Notes under the pieces: model-generated | Told to the model about the DNA's origin: nothing | Database searches by the model: none | Seen by the model: the letters and a program-made list of their open reading frames with translations, nothing else | Shown here: positions 1 through 6,631 of the stretch, piece after piece | How positions within the stretch are numbered: position 1 is the first letter of the stretch | Layout: each line of letters starts with the position of its first letter | NCBI GenBank assembly: GCA_043767025.1 | Contig: JAYUHK010000038.1 | Span: 1 to 18,273, forward strand | Source: JAYUHK01 sp043767025 | Lineage (GTDB): Bacteria > Bacteroidota > Bacteroidia > Chitinophagales > Saprospiraceae | Direction: 5' to 3' | Length of the DNA: 18,273 nt | Position numbers and translations under genes: made by a program

Positions 1-99
1 TATAAGTTTTTAGTTTTTAATTTTGAGTCGTCATAAACTGTTGAAAATCAATGAATTATGTCGAATATTAAATGTCATCTATTTAAGTGTAAGAACTTA
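1..99 (-). repeat. Family B 99-bp dispersed repeat, copy 1
   Basis: The reverse complement of this stretch matches 16547-16645 at about 94 of 99 positions with no gaps. One end is TATAAGTTTTTA and the other, read inward, is TAAGTTCTTACA, so the ends form an imperfect terminal inverted repeat. The copy begins at base 1, so it may extend off the left edge. Its right end abuts an 18-bp family A arm at 100-117. It has no coding potential. It may be a MITE-like element or a conserved leader of a leftward gene outside the window. Confidence 0.85.
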
Positions 100-117
100 C
101 TTATTTTTTCTTCATTC
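100..117 (+). repeat. Isolated family A end (18 bp)
   Basis: CTTATTTTTTCTTCATTC is identical to the right arm of the family A repeat and is the exact reverse complement of 183-200, the outer arm of the 158-bp copy. The two arms flank the terminator hairpin. This is either a remnant of a third long copy or one side of a nested palindrome. Confidence 0.6.
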
Positions 118-134
118 ATTAGGATTCCAACGAC

Positions 135-178
135 AATAAAAAAGCCGAATATTTTAAAAAATATTCGGCTTTTTTTAT
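135..178. terminator. Bidirectional intrinsic terminator
   Basis: AAAAAAGCCGAATATTTT pairs with AAATATTCGGCTTTTTTT around a loop of about four bases, with an A tract on one side and a T tract on the other, so it can work on both strands. It lies downstream of the minus-strand citrate synthase, beyond the 158-bp repeat. It could also end a rightward transcript entering from outside the window. Confidence 0.85.
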
Positions 179-180
179 TT

Positions 181-338
181 AGGAATGAAGAAAAAATAAG
201 ATACTCAAGTTTTGCAAATAAATTCAACCAAAAACAAGGCATTTTTGAGGCGCAACGCAGCGCGTTGAAACGAAAAAATAACGCAGTGGTTGGTTGAATT
301 TAGCAGAAAAAATGGGTAGCTTATTTTAGACGCATTCC
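181..338 (-). repeat. Family A repeat, long copy 1 (158 bp)
   Basis: Read on the minus strand it runs from GGAATGCGTCTAAAATAAG to CTTATTTTTTCTTCATTCCT, so the ends are imperfect inverted repeats (GGAA/TTCC and AAAATAAG/CTTATTTT). It has the same length as the copy at 1807-1964 and shares its core (ACTGCGTTA, TTTTCGTT, TTGCGCCTCAAA, TGCCTTGTTTT). Inside it are a perfect 11-bp inverted repeat (220-230 with 291-301) and a 6-bp central hairpin (253-267). It starts 13 bp after the citrate synthase stop codon, so it would lie in that 3' UTR. Confidence 0.85.
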
Positions 339-351
339 AAACTATCATTCT

Positions 352-1677
352 TTACGCCGCAGGCACAGCAGGAATTTTTGCTATTTGCGCCTTTACCCAG
401 TCGGAAGTGACGGATTTGGGACGCTCAAGCGGCAAATTCAAGGCGCGCGACCAGCACAACGCCGCCAACACTCCCAGCGCACGCGATACGCCGAACAAAA
501 CCGTATAGTAATTGAACTCCTTGATGCCGTAATGAAGCAGCAGAGAGCCAGAGTGCGCATCTACGTTGGGCCACGGATTTTTTACTTTGCCCAGACTTTC
601 GAGAATCGGCGGCACGGTTTCAAATACATTCCACACGATATTTACTATGTCCGAATCTGGACAATGCTTTTCTGCAAATTCTTTTTGGGCAATAAAACGT
701 GGGTCGGGACGGCGCAGCACCGCATGACCGTAGCCCGGAACGACATGACCCGCCAACAACGTTTCGCGCACATAATTGGCAATTTGCTCCTTCGTGGGCT
801 TCATCGTATCTAATTTTTTGGTCATCGTCAGAATCCAATCCATCACTTCTTGATTTGCCAAGCCGTGCAGCGGACCCGCCAGCGCAGCCATGCCTCCCGA
901 CAGAGAAAGATAAGGGTCGCTCAAAGTAGAACCCACCAGATGCGTAGCGTGTGCGGACGCGTTGCCGCCCTCGTGGTCGGCGTGGATAGTAAGATATAGA
1001 CGCATCAACTCACGAAAATCAGGTTTTTCGATGCCGAGCATGTGCGCAAAGTTGGCTCCCCAATCCAAAGATTCATCGGGTGCGATGTGATTGCTTTCGT
1101 GGTAAAGGCGGCGGTAAATATAGGCTGCCACACGGGGCAAACGAGCTACGAGGTTCATCGTATCTTCATAGGTAGCGTCCCAATATTCACTTTTATTCAT
1201 GCCTTCATCGTACCGCTTGGCGAAAATACTTTCGGTCTGCATGGCGAGGATTCCGATGTTGAGCTGCGTCATGGGGTGAGCCGTGAGGGGCGTTGCATCG
1301 AGCGTTTTAAAAACATAGTCTGGGACTTGGCTGCGGCGTTCCCAATCATCGGTAAGCCCTTGTACTTCCTCGGCGGTCGGTAGTTCGCCCGTCAGCATGA
1401 GCCAAAAAAGTCCTTCGGGAAGCGGTTCGCTGCCGCCTTCTGCCTTCGGCAGCAGGGACTGGAGCTGCGGAATGGTGTAGCCTCTGAACCGGATTCCTTC
1501 CACCGAGTCGAGGGCGGAGGTTTCCCAAAACATACACTTGATGTCGCGCATTCCGCCGATGGTTTGGTTGAGTTTTACCTCATCAATCTTCAACTCGCCG
1601 TGTTCTTTGAGTATGTTTTTCATTTCAGCGGCTAAAACTGCTGCTTTTTGATAGAATTTTTGCTTTAAAGCGTCCAT
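352..1677 (-). CDS. gltA: Citrate synthase, eukaryote-type
   Basis: 441 aa. It condenses acetyl-CoA with oxaloacetate to citrate at the entry of the TCA cycle in the cytoplasm. The length and motifs match the mitochondrial-like type I enzyme, not the allosteric E. coli hexameric form; this type is known from Bacteroidota. The catalytic triad expected from pig citrate synthase (His274, His320, Asp375) is visible as H271 in GPLHGLANQEV, H318 in VPGYGHAVLRRPDPRF and D373 in VDAHSGSLLLHYGI. HADHEGGN (232-239) contributes to the active site. The ATG at 1677 gives a normal N-terminus and is preceded by A/T-rich sequence without a Shine-Dalgarno motif. It appears monocistronic: the next minus-strand gene upstream ends at 1973, and a 158-bp repeat followed by a terminator lies downstream. 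I saw no clear TAnnTTTG box in 1678-1806. The symbol is by function; the sequence subtype differs from E. coli gltA. Confidence 0.95.
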   Translation of the reverse strand: MDALKQKFYQKAAVLAAEMKNILKEHGELKIDEVKLNQTIGGMRDIKCMFWETSALDSVEGIRFRGYTIPQLQSLLPKAEGGSEPLPEGLFWLMLTGELPTAEEVQGLTDDWERRSQVPDYVFKTLDATPLTAHPMTQLNIGILAMQTESIFAKRYDEGMNKSEYWDATYEDTMNLVARLPRVAAYIYRRLYHESNHIAPDESLDWGANFAHMLGIEKPDFRELMRLYLTIHADHEGGNASAHATHLVGSTLSDPYLSLSGGMAALAGPLHGLANQEVMDWILTMTKKLDTMKPTKEQIANYVRETLLAGHVVPGYGHAVLRRPDPRFIAQKEFAEKHCPDSDIVNIVWNVFETVPPILESLGKVKNPWPNVDAHSGSLLLHYGIKEFNYYTVLFGVSRALGVLAALCWSRALNLPLERPKSVTSDWVKAQIAKIPAVPAA

Positions 1678-1806
1678 TAAAAAATGTTGAGATGATATTA
1701 AGGATAATTTTTTTACTTTTTGTCCGCCTTATTTTCCTCCAATTTTGTCAGAAAATTTCGGTGGGATAAATTTTATTGTAGTATTTTTATTCGTTTTGGT
1801 CTTTAA

Positions 1807-1964
1807 GGAACGCGTCCAAAATAAGTTACTGTACTGACTTGTCTTTTGAGCTAAAACTGCGTTAGATTTTCGTTACGATGCACAGCATTGCGCCTCAAAT
1901 CTGCCTTGTTTTGACCCAAAATTCTGCGTCACAATATTCAGTACCTTATTTTCTCTTCATTCCT
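1807..1964 (+). repeat. Family A repeat, long copy 2 (158 bp)
   Basis: It runs from GGAACGCGTCCAAAATAAG to CTTATTTTCTCTTCATTCCT and is exactly as long as the copy at 181-338, in opposite orientation. Conserved blocks are the two ends and the core (ACTGCGTTA, TTTTCGTT, ATTGCGCCTCAAA, TGCCTTGTTTTGACC). The spacers differ, but a new perfect 7-bp inverted repeat (GTACTGA 1831-1837, TCAGTAC 1938-1944) sits inside the AAAATAAG/CTTATTTT arms. The central hairpin (1876-1890) is kept. It lies between the citrate synthase promoter region and the GT2 stop codon, 8 bp away. Confidence 0.85.
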
Positions 1965-1972
1965 AATCTGTG

Positions 1973-2857
1973 TTACCAACTGCTTATTACTCGTTTTATT
2001 TTATTCAACAACAGCGTTTTTTTGTCGAGGACAGACGCTGAAATATTGGAGGAAAAACGCTCGCCGAGTTTTAAATATTCTTTGGTAAATGTGTTTGGAG
2101 TAATTCCCCACTTCAACAAAAAAGTTTTTCTACCATTATTTTTTTTGACTCTTTTGGTTGATTTAGAGCCAAAATGGTACGCTAAACTATTCCCTTTCCC
2201 CTTGAAACATCTTACCCCAACTTCGAATAATTTTCTCGAAAAATCTGGGTCTGAATACATTCCCGGACTGTACTCGATACTCAAACCACCCACCAAATCC
2301 CACAACTCGATATGCACGACATTGGGAGGCCACATACTTCCGCTCCAATCTTTTATACTCAACGTGTCATATTCTTTCAGCAAAAGTTCTTCCTGAAAGT
2401 CGAGCACATTCCGCCCGTAGTCCTTAACGATTACACACGGATTGTTGGTATCTATTGGCTCTATCATCGTGCCAGACAACATAAAATCCTTGTTGCCGAT
2501 GCGCTCGATTTCTCTATAAAATTCCAAATCCCAGTTGGGAAGTAAATACATATCATCGTTTACATATACGATATATTCAGATTTGATGAGCGAGCGCGCA
2601 ATATTCAACCCGTAACATATTCCAATATTATATTTTGACTGTATGTAATCAATTTTCCCCTTGTTTTCGAGCCATTCCGTTGTTTTGTCGTTTCCTTCGT
2701 TTACGATAACGATAATTTGAATATCAAAATGTGAGTTTTTTAAGATGCTATCGACACACACTTTTAGGTATTCAATATTGTTCCAAGTAGGAATCAAAAC
2801 ACAAAATTTGTAGCTGCTATGAGTTGTTCTGTGATATTTTACGATGTCTTGAATCAT
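1973..2857 (-). CDS. GT2-family glycosyltransferase
   Basis: 294 aa, predicted cytoplasmic or membrane-peripheral GT-A fold enzyme moving a sugar from a nucleotide sugar to an unknown acceptor. The N-terminal strand VLIPTWNN (20-27) followed by the YLKVCVDSIL helix is the nucleotide-binding start of GT2 enzymes. VYVNDDM (97-103) is the DXD-like metal site. SDPDF (202-206) sits where the catalytic acidic residue is expected, and YHFGSKSTKR (227-236) matches the C-terminal His-Gly-Ser region common in this family. No transmembrane helix is evident. It stands alone, with no partner glycan genes adjacent, and looks AT-richer than citrate synthase, which hints at an accessory gene. The start at 2857 precedes the GT-A domain by about 18 residues. 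Two AAACGGTTT copies lie just upstream of the start. The substrate cannot be inferred. Confidence 0.88.
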   Translation of the reverse strand: MIQDIVKYHRTTHSSYKFCVLIPTWNNIEYLKVCVDSILKNSHFDIQIIVIVNEGNDKTTEWLENKGKIDYIQSKYNIGICYGLNIARSLIKSEYIVYVNDDMYLLPNWDLEFYREIERIGNKDFMLSGTMIEPIDTNNPCVIVKDYGRNVLDFQEELLLKEYDTLSIKDWSGSMWPPNVVHIELWDLVGGLSIEYSPGMYSDPDFSRKLFEVGVRCFKGKGNSLAYHFGSKSTKRVKKNNGRKTFLLKWGITPNTFTKEYLKLGERFSSNISASVLDKKTLLLNKIKRVISSW

Positions 2858-3152
2858 AGAAACGGTTTGAACAAAACTTTAAACGGTTTTAAATTTTATT
2901 TTTTTGACTAAAATTTGAGCGTGCGCCTGAAACAAATTGCGCACTTTTTCCTAATCCATTGACAGTCAGCCAAACCACAAAGCACTCACGCCCAAATAAA
3001 CACTGAATAGTTTTTAGCCGCACAAGTATTTGACAGTCCGTTGGTTGCAGTATTAAACAATCAAAAATAATTCCATAAAAAATACTTATGACATAAATCA
3101 TTGATTTACAATAATTTGTATTGCAAAAGAAATAACTCCTCGCGCTCGATTA
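2858..3152. other. Intergenic region upstream of GT2
   Basis: About 295 bases between the GT2 start and the short family A repeat. It holds two direct AAACGGTTT copies (2860-2868 and 2881-2889, 21 bp apart) next to the GT2 start. A 70-codon minus-strand reading frame within it has no recognisable features. I see no RNA gene, and no convincing TAnnTTTG box for GT2. Confidence 0.4.
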
Positions 3153-3194
3153 GGAACGCATCTAAAATAAACTACTTATTTTTTCTTCATTCCT
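3153..3194 (+). repeat. Family A repeat, short copy 1 (42 bp)
   Basis: GGAACGCATCTAAAATAA is joined to ACTACTTATTTTTTC and TTCATTCCT, with no core. It equals the two ends of the 158-bp form fused together and has the same length as the copy at 11405-11446. Its last base, 3194, is the third base of the stop codon of the minus-strand gene at 3194-3502, so the repeat begins exactly at that gene's end. Confidence 0.82.
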
Positions 3195-3502
3195 TACTTT
3201 ATAACGTTGAACGTAATGAGTATCGTGATGACCAAAAGCAAAAACAAACCTATAAAAAATATTATATCGGCTACAAATTCCAGCCGTGTCAGCTCTTTTT
3301 TGCTGCGTATAGACAAAAAAGACAGGATACAACTTACCATAAAAAGAACGATTGCCACCGCCGTAAATTCGTCAATAATGGTCAGCGCAGATTGGTCTTT
3401 CATTTTTATCGAAGTCAATACTACGAAGCACAATCCCAACATAGTGGCGGACGTGTTGAGTATATGCGGCGATTTTTCATTCCTATTGTTGTCATTTTCC
3501 AT
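3194..3502 (-). CDS. Small three-helix membrane protein
   Basis: 102 aa, function unknown. After a short polar N-terminus (MENDNNRNEKSPH) come three hydrophobic segments at about residues 19-34, 45-65 and 78-100, separated by charged loops (KMKDQS and RSKKELTRLE). This predicts a small inner-membrane protein. The HILNTSATMLGLCFVVLTS stretch reads like a conserved motif of uncharacterised small membrane proteins, but I cannot name the family with confidence. It lies 44 bp downstream of the secreted-protein gene on the same strand, so the two may be cotranscribed. Its TAA stop touches the 42-bp repeat. No catalytic residues are visible. Confidence 0.72.
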   Translation of the reverse strand: MENDNNRNEKSPHILNTSATMLGLCFVVLTSIKMKDQSALTIIDEFTAVAIVLFMVSCILSFLSIRSKKELTRLEFVADIIFFIGLFLLLVITILITFNVIK

Positions 3503-3546
3503 TTCTAATCGCCGTCGGGCGGTACTATTTTTTCTATAAAAAAATC

Positions 3547-3957
3547 CTATTCTATTTCTACCAATACGTCTTGAATTTCTTCCGCCGTTTTGGCTTGGCG
3601 TTTGAGTTCGGCAGCTTTGGCGGCGCGGCGTTTGCGAAGTTCTACTTCATTGGTTTTGTAAAGTGCGAGTTGCTCTTTTCCCAACAGAATGTGCTTGAAC
3701 GAGGCTTCAGTACCGACTATATTGGCTTGGTGTTTGGCTCGATACAGCTTGTAATCGCTTGTTTTGAAGGCGGCAAATTCGGCTTCATTTTTTATTTTTC
3801 GCTCTTGTATGGCGAGTAATTTTTCGGTTTGGACAGCGTTGAGCGAATATTTTTTTGCCAAACGGTCAGTCGCTTCGCGCGCGAAGCCAGAAGTCTGTGC
3901 TTTGCCCACGGCGACTACAATCAACAGCGCGCAAAATGAGGCGATTATCTTTTTCAT
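3547..3957 (-). CDS. Small secreted helical protein
   Basis: 136 aa, function unknown. A clear signal peptide (MKKIIASFCALLIVVAVGKAQ) has a type I cleavage site after about residue 20, so the protein should be periplasmic or exported. The mature part is highly charged and predicted helical: a LAKKYSLNAVQTEKLLAIQERK segment with a pattern like that of Spy/CpxP-type or DUF4890-like small proteins of Bacteroidota, then KHILLGKEQLALYKTNEVELRKRRAAKAAELKRQ, likely a long amphipathic or coiled-coil helix. The match to those families is only by general pattern. It is the first gene of a possible pair with the membrane protein 44 bp downstream. The A/T-rich 190 bp upstream separates it from the O-antigen ligase gene. 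Confidence 0.72.
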   Translation of the reverse strand: MKKIIASFCALLIVVAVGKAQTSGFAREATDRLAKKYSLNAVQTEKLLAIQERKIKNEAEFAAFKTSDYKLYRAKHQANIVGTEASFKHILLGKEQLALYKTNEVELRKRRAAKAAELKRQAKTAEEIQDVLVEIE

Positions 3958-4096
3958 ATAAATTGTTGCTATAGTTTTTTGTTAGAAACTCAAATTTTTG
4001 CCAAATTACGGCTTTTGATATTGAAAACAAAACAAAAGCTAAAAATTTGCTTTGCTCCTCCACAAATAAGAACAGATTTTTATTTAAAATTGTATA

Positions 4097-4119
4097 AACA
4101 ACTAATTATCAGACAGTTG
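4097..4119 (-). terminator. Weak hairpin after O-antigen ligase
   Basis: ACAACT and AGTTGT form a 6-bp stem with an 11-base loop, about 30 bp past the minus-strand stop codon at 4149. No long U tract follows, so a terminator role is doubtful. Confidence 0.25.
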
Positions 4120-4148
4120 TGTAATTTTGAATCCGCTTTTATTTTCAG

Positions 4149-5435
4149 TTAAAAAATTTCTTTCGGGCTATTTTCGACTGAATTACTTCTGAAATAATGC
4201 AAGCCAAGCAGCAAAAAGAAGATAAAAAATGCCGTCCCAACCGATGTTTCGAGCGTCGCTTCTACCATAAACGAAAGAAAAATAATAGCGTAAAAACAAC
4301 TGAAAAGCGGATTTTTGTAGTTTTTTTGGTAAAAAATTGGTAAAAAAAATGTCCACCCAAACATCAACACTCCCAGCAGTCCAGTCGAAGCGTAATTCAT
4401 TACCCACTGATTGTGCGGGATTTTGTAATCGCTAAAACCCGCATATTGAGCGTGGTACACTTTTTTCATTTCGGTCATCAAGTCGCCCGTTCCGACTCCC
4501 AAAATTGGGTTTTGATTGCCTACCGCAATGCCAGCCTTTATCGAAATAATCCGCTCCGAGTCCGAATAATTGCTGCCGCCGCCCGCCTGATATTGCTCCG
4601 CATCTAACTTCATATACTCCACGCGCGCCTCGAAAGCCGGCACCGAAAAGTAAGCAATTATCGGGATAAGTGCTATCGTCACGACCATCGCCACCGCCTG
4701 CACCCAACGCTGCGTATGCCACGCGTAGTAAAAAGCGAGCAAAATCAGTTCCATATAAAGCGACACCACGCCACTGCGCACCGACAAAAGATGCAAACCA
4801 ACGATACAAAAAAAGGTCAGCGATAAAATGAGCCATTTTTCGCGCGGATATCGAAGAAAAAAATTTTTGTAAAATAAAATGATGCCCGCAGCACTCGTAA
4901 AAGCAAGCAACAAACTGAACCGAATGTGATTGGTCGGCATCGGAATGGGTTGCCCGTGCCAGACGAGTTCTGTGATTTGGCGGAAGTTCAGGGCATAATT
5001 TATCAAAATACCTGCCGTCGTGACGCTCATCGCGCAGAGCAAAAAATACAAAATCTTAAAAAACTGCCGCTCCGAAAATCTTGGCAACGCCGCAAAAGCA
5101 AACGGCAGAAACAAAAATGGCAGCCGAATCCGCAGCCGCTCCGCCCAAAACGGCAACTCCTCCGACCACAAACCACTTACCAACACCACCAAAAAAAAAA
5201 TAGGCAGCACCAAATACGGGCGATAAGCTACGAAAATCCGCCAGTTAGAAAGCAAATTTGGATTCCAGCGCAGCGCGAATTTTTTATCCCAATCTATCGA
5301 AAACAAACTCATTGCGACGAAAAAAATCATGCAAAGCGACAGCGCAAAGCGAGAAAAAACCAACGACACTATGGTGGCGCAGCACAAAAAAACAGCTACT
5401 TGCTGCCGATTGGTTCGATAAAATAAGGTATTCAT
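4149..5435 (-). CDS. O-antigen ligase/polymerase-like membrane protein (Wzy/WaaL)
   Basis: 428 aa inner-membrane protein with about ten to twelve hydrophobic segments. The family (Wzy_C, PF04932) joins or polymerises lipid-linked glycans on the periplasmic face. Visible hallmarks are SVRSGVV (218-224), with the conserved Arg of a periplasmic loop, then a large loop at about 265-345 containing SDSERIISIKAGI (291-303), NPILGVGTGD (309-318) and IPHNQWVMNYASTGLLG (339-355) with H341, the typical ligase/polymerase histidine. Ligase and polymerase cannot be separated by sequence alone. No cognate O-antigen cluster is adjacent, which is typical of a stand-alone ligase or of Bacteroidota glycoprotein pathways. 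The start at 5435 is followed by a first hydrophobic helix. Upstream is a TACCTTTG box only 7 bp from the ATG. Confidence 0.88.
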   Translation of the reverse strand: MNTLFYRTNRQQVAVFLCCATIVSLVFSRFALSLCMIFFVAMSLFSIDWDKKFALRWNPNLLSNWRIFVAYRPYLVLPIFFLVVLVSGLWSEELPFWAERLRIRLPFLFLPFAFAALPRFSERQFFKILYFLLCAMSVTTAGILINYALNFRQITELVWHGQPIPMPTNHIRFSLLLAFTSAAGIILFYKNFFLRYPREKWLILSLTFFCIVGLHLLSVRSGVVSLYMELILLAFYYAWHTQRWVQAVAMVVTIALIPIIAYFSVPAFEARVEYMKLDAEQYQAGGGSNYSDSERIISIKAGIAVGNQNPILGVGTGDLMTEMKKVYHAQYAGFSDYKIPHNQWVMNYASTGLLGVLMFGWTFFLPIFYQKNYKNPLFSCFYAIIFLSFMVEATLETSVGTAFFIFFLLLGLHYFRSNSVENSPKEIF

Positions 5436-5442
5436 TGCCCCA

Positions 5443-5450
5443 CAAAGGTA
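5443..5450 (-). promoter_or_regulatory. Putative -7 box for O-antigen ligase
   Basis: On the minus strand TACCTTTG matches the Bacteroidota -7 consensus TAnnTTTG. It ends 7 bp from the ATG at 5435, implying a very short or leaderless transcript. No clear -33 TTTG is seen at the expected distance. Confidence 0.45.
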
Positions 5451-5470
5451 AAAAAATCGCTCGAAAAAAG

Positions 5471-5478
5471 TATCTTTG
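5471..5478 (+). promoter_or_regulatory. Putative -7 box for the ATPase cassette
   Basis: TATCTTTG matches TAnnTTTG, 46 bp upstream of the ATPase start at 5525. It lies in the divergent region opposite the O-antigen ligase promoter. The -33 element is not obvious. Confidence 0.5.
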
Positions 5479-5524
5479 CCCTGTTATTTGAAATACTAAA
5501 ATGAATAATTCATAAAAATAAAAG

Positions 5525-6631
5525 ATGAATACATTTATCGAAAAAGTTCACATGGAAAATTACAAGTCAATTAGAAATCTTGACTTGAAGTTTTCACCCA
5601 ACTTGAACATAATTATTGGACCAAATGGAAGCGGAAAAACTAATTTTTTGGATTTTTTGGACGGCGTGATGAACGGAAGATACGAGGGGTTTAACAAATC
5701 AGCAAAAGCCGATGTCAAAATGTTTTATTCTATGACCCAAACCGAAGACTTTGTTCGTTGCTCATATGATAATGATAATGATAAGAATAGATTTAGGTGT
5801 GAAACTGGCGAATACAGCGACGAAAAACTATACGAAGGTAAGTTAGGCTTCAAAAAGATTGGATATAATTTGCCGATTTTAGATTTTTTTGAAAACTTTA
5901 AGAATGAAATTACTTACTCTTACGAAGATGAAATTTGGTACATGGATAATAATTTCAAAACCTTACAATTTTTTAACGAATTTATCCAAAATTGGGTTTG
6001 TGATGAACCCATAAAATTAAAAGACGACGAGTCAGAACTAAAAAAGAAAGTGCTGTCATCTTTTGCTGAAAGCGAACCAATATCTTCTTTGATTTCGATG
6101 CTGCGCCACTTCTCTCTCGTCAAAGATGTAAAAATTCAAGACGGAATTTCTGTAAAAAAAACAAAAGACAACAAAAAATTTACGCTGCGCAATTTTAGCT
6201 TGGAGTTCTTGGTGAACGGTGAATATCTCACTTGGTCGCAACTGTCGGACGGAACGAAAAGGGTTTTTACTATCATCGCCACCGTACATACTCACCTTTC
6301 GCAAGATGAGCACAATGTTATCGCCATCGAAGAACCCGAAATAGGAATACATCCGCAACAGCTATTTTTGCTAATGACATTCCTCAAAGAAAGAAGCATT
6401 AAAAGTCAGATTATTATAACTACACACGCACCGGAAGTATTAAATTTTATTGACTCACACGAACTGAATCAAATTATAATCACCGATTATGCGGCAGAAG
6501 AAGGCACTCAAATGCGTTACTTGACCGAAAAAGAACAAAGCCAAGCCAAAAAATATATGGAAAATGAAGGCTTTTTGAGCGACTATTGGGTGCATCTAAA
6601 TTTGGAAGGCGAAAAACAGTTGATAATATGA
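5525..6631 (+). CDS. ABC/SMC-like AAA ATPase, candidate defence ATPase
   Basis: 368 aa, predicted cytoplasmic ATPase of the AAA_15/AAA_21 type (OLD and RecF-like). FIEKVHMENYKSIRNLDL opens the domain as in RecF and OLD ATPases. Walker A is GPNGSGKT (32-39), the ABC signature is LSDGTKR (240-246), Walker B is VIAIEEPEIGIHP (265-277), and the switch histidine lies in TTHAPE (299-304). A variable insert of about 190 residues lies between Walker A and the signature. It lacks a fused TOPRIM or HNH domain; instead the next gene overlaps by ATGA, so the partner is probably supplied in trans. This layout recalls AbiL-type and PARIS-type ATPase-effector pairs, but family membership is not established. 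The start at 5525 places the conserved strand at the normal distance. Codon use looks AT-richer than in pheS next door, consistent with horizontal acquisition. Confidence 0.88.
   Translation: MNTFIEKVHMENYKSIRNLDLKFSPNLNIIIGPNGSGKTNFLDFLDGVMNGRYEGFNKSAKADVKMFYSMTQTEDFVRCSYDNDNDKNRFRCETGEYSDEKLYEGKLGFKKIGYNLPILDFFENFKNEITYSYEDEIWYMDNNFKTLQFFNEFIQNWVCDEPIKLKDDESELKKKVLSSFAESEPISSLISMLRHFSLVKDVKIQDGISVKKTKDNKKFTLRNFSLEFLVNGEYLTWSQLSDGTKRVFTIIATVHTHLSQDEHNVIAIEEPEIGIHPQQLFLLMTFLKERSIKSQIIITTHAPEVLNFIDSHELNQIIITDYAAEEGTQMRYLTEKEQSQAKKYMENEGFLSDYWVHLNLEGEKQLII

Noticed and set aside
58..297. 79-codon plus-strand reading frame
   Set aside because: It runs through the 99-bp repeat, the terminator hairpin and the 158-bp repeat; composition is not protein-like.
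1878..2396. 172-codon plus-strand reading frame
   Set aside because: It lies inside family A repeat copy 2 and antisense to the clear GT2 gene.
2889..3101. 70-codon minus-strand reading frame
   Set aside because: No signal, domain or coding bias; the intergenic sequence is A/T-rich and open by chance.
3101..3508. 135-codon plus-strand reading frame
   Set aside because: Antisense to the 102-aa membrane protein; its sequence is a low-complexity Tyr/Gln/Lys shadow and it crosses the 42-bp repeat.
5501..5515. ATG AAT AAT TCA TAA mini-frame before the ATPase
   Set aside because: Four codons in A/T-rich DNA; no evidence of a leader peptide role.
6586..6627. Upstream start for the TOPRIM-like gene
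   Set aside because: It would overlap the ATPase gene by 46 bases with an unrelated 14-residue extension; the ATGA overlap start fits better.
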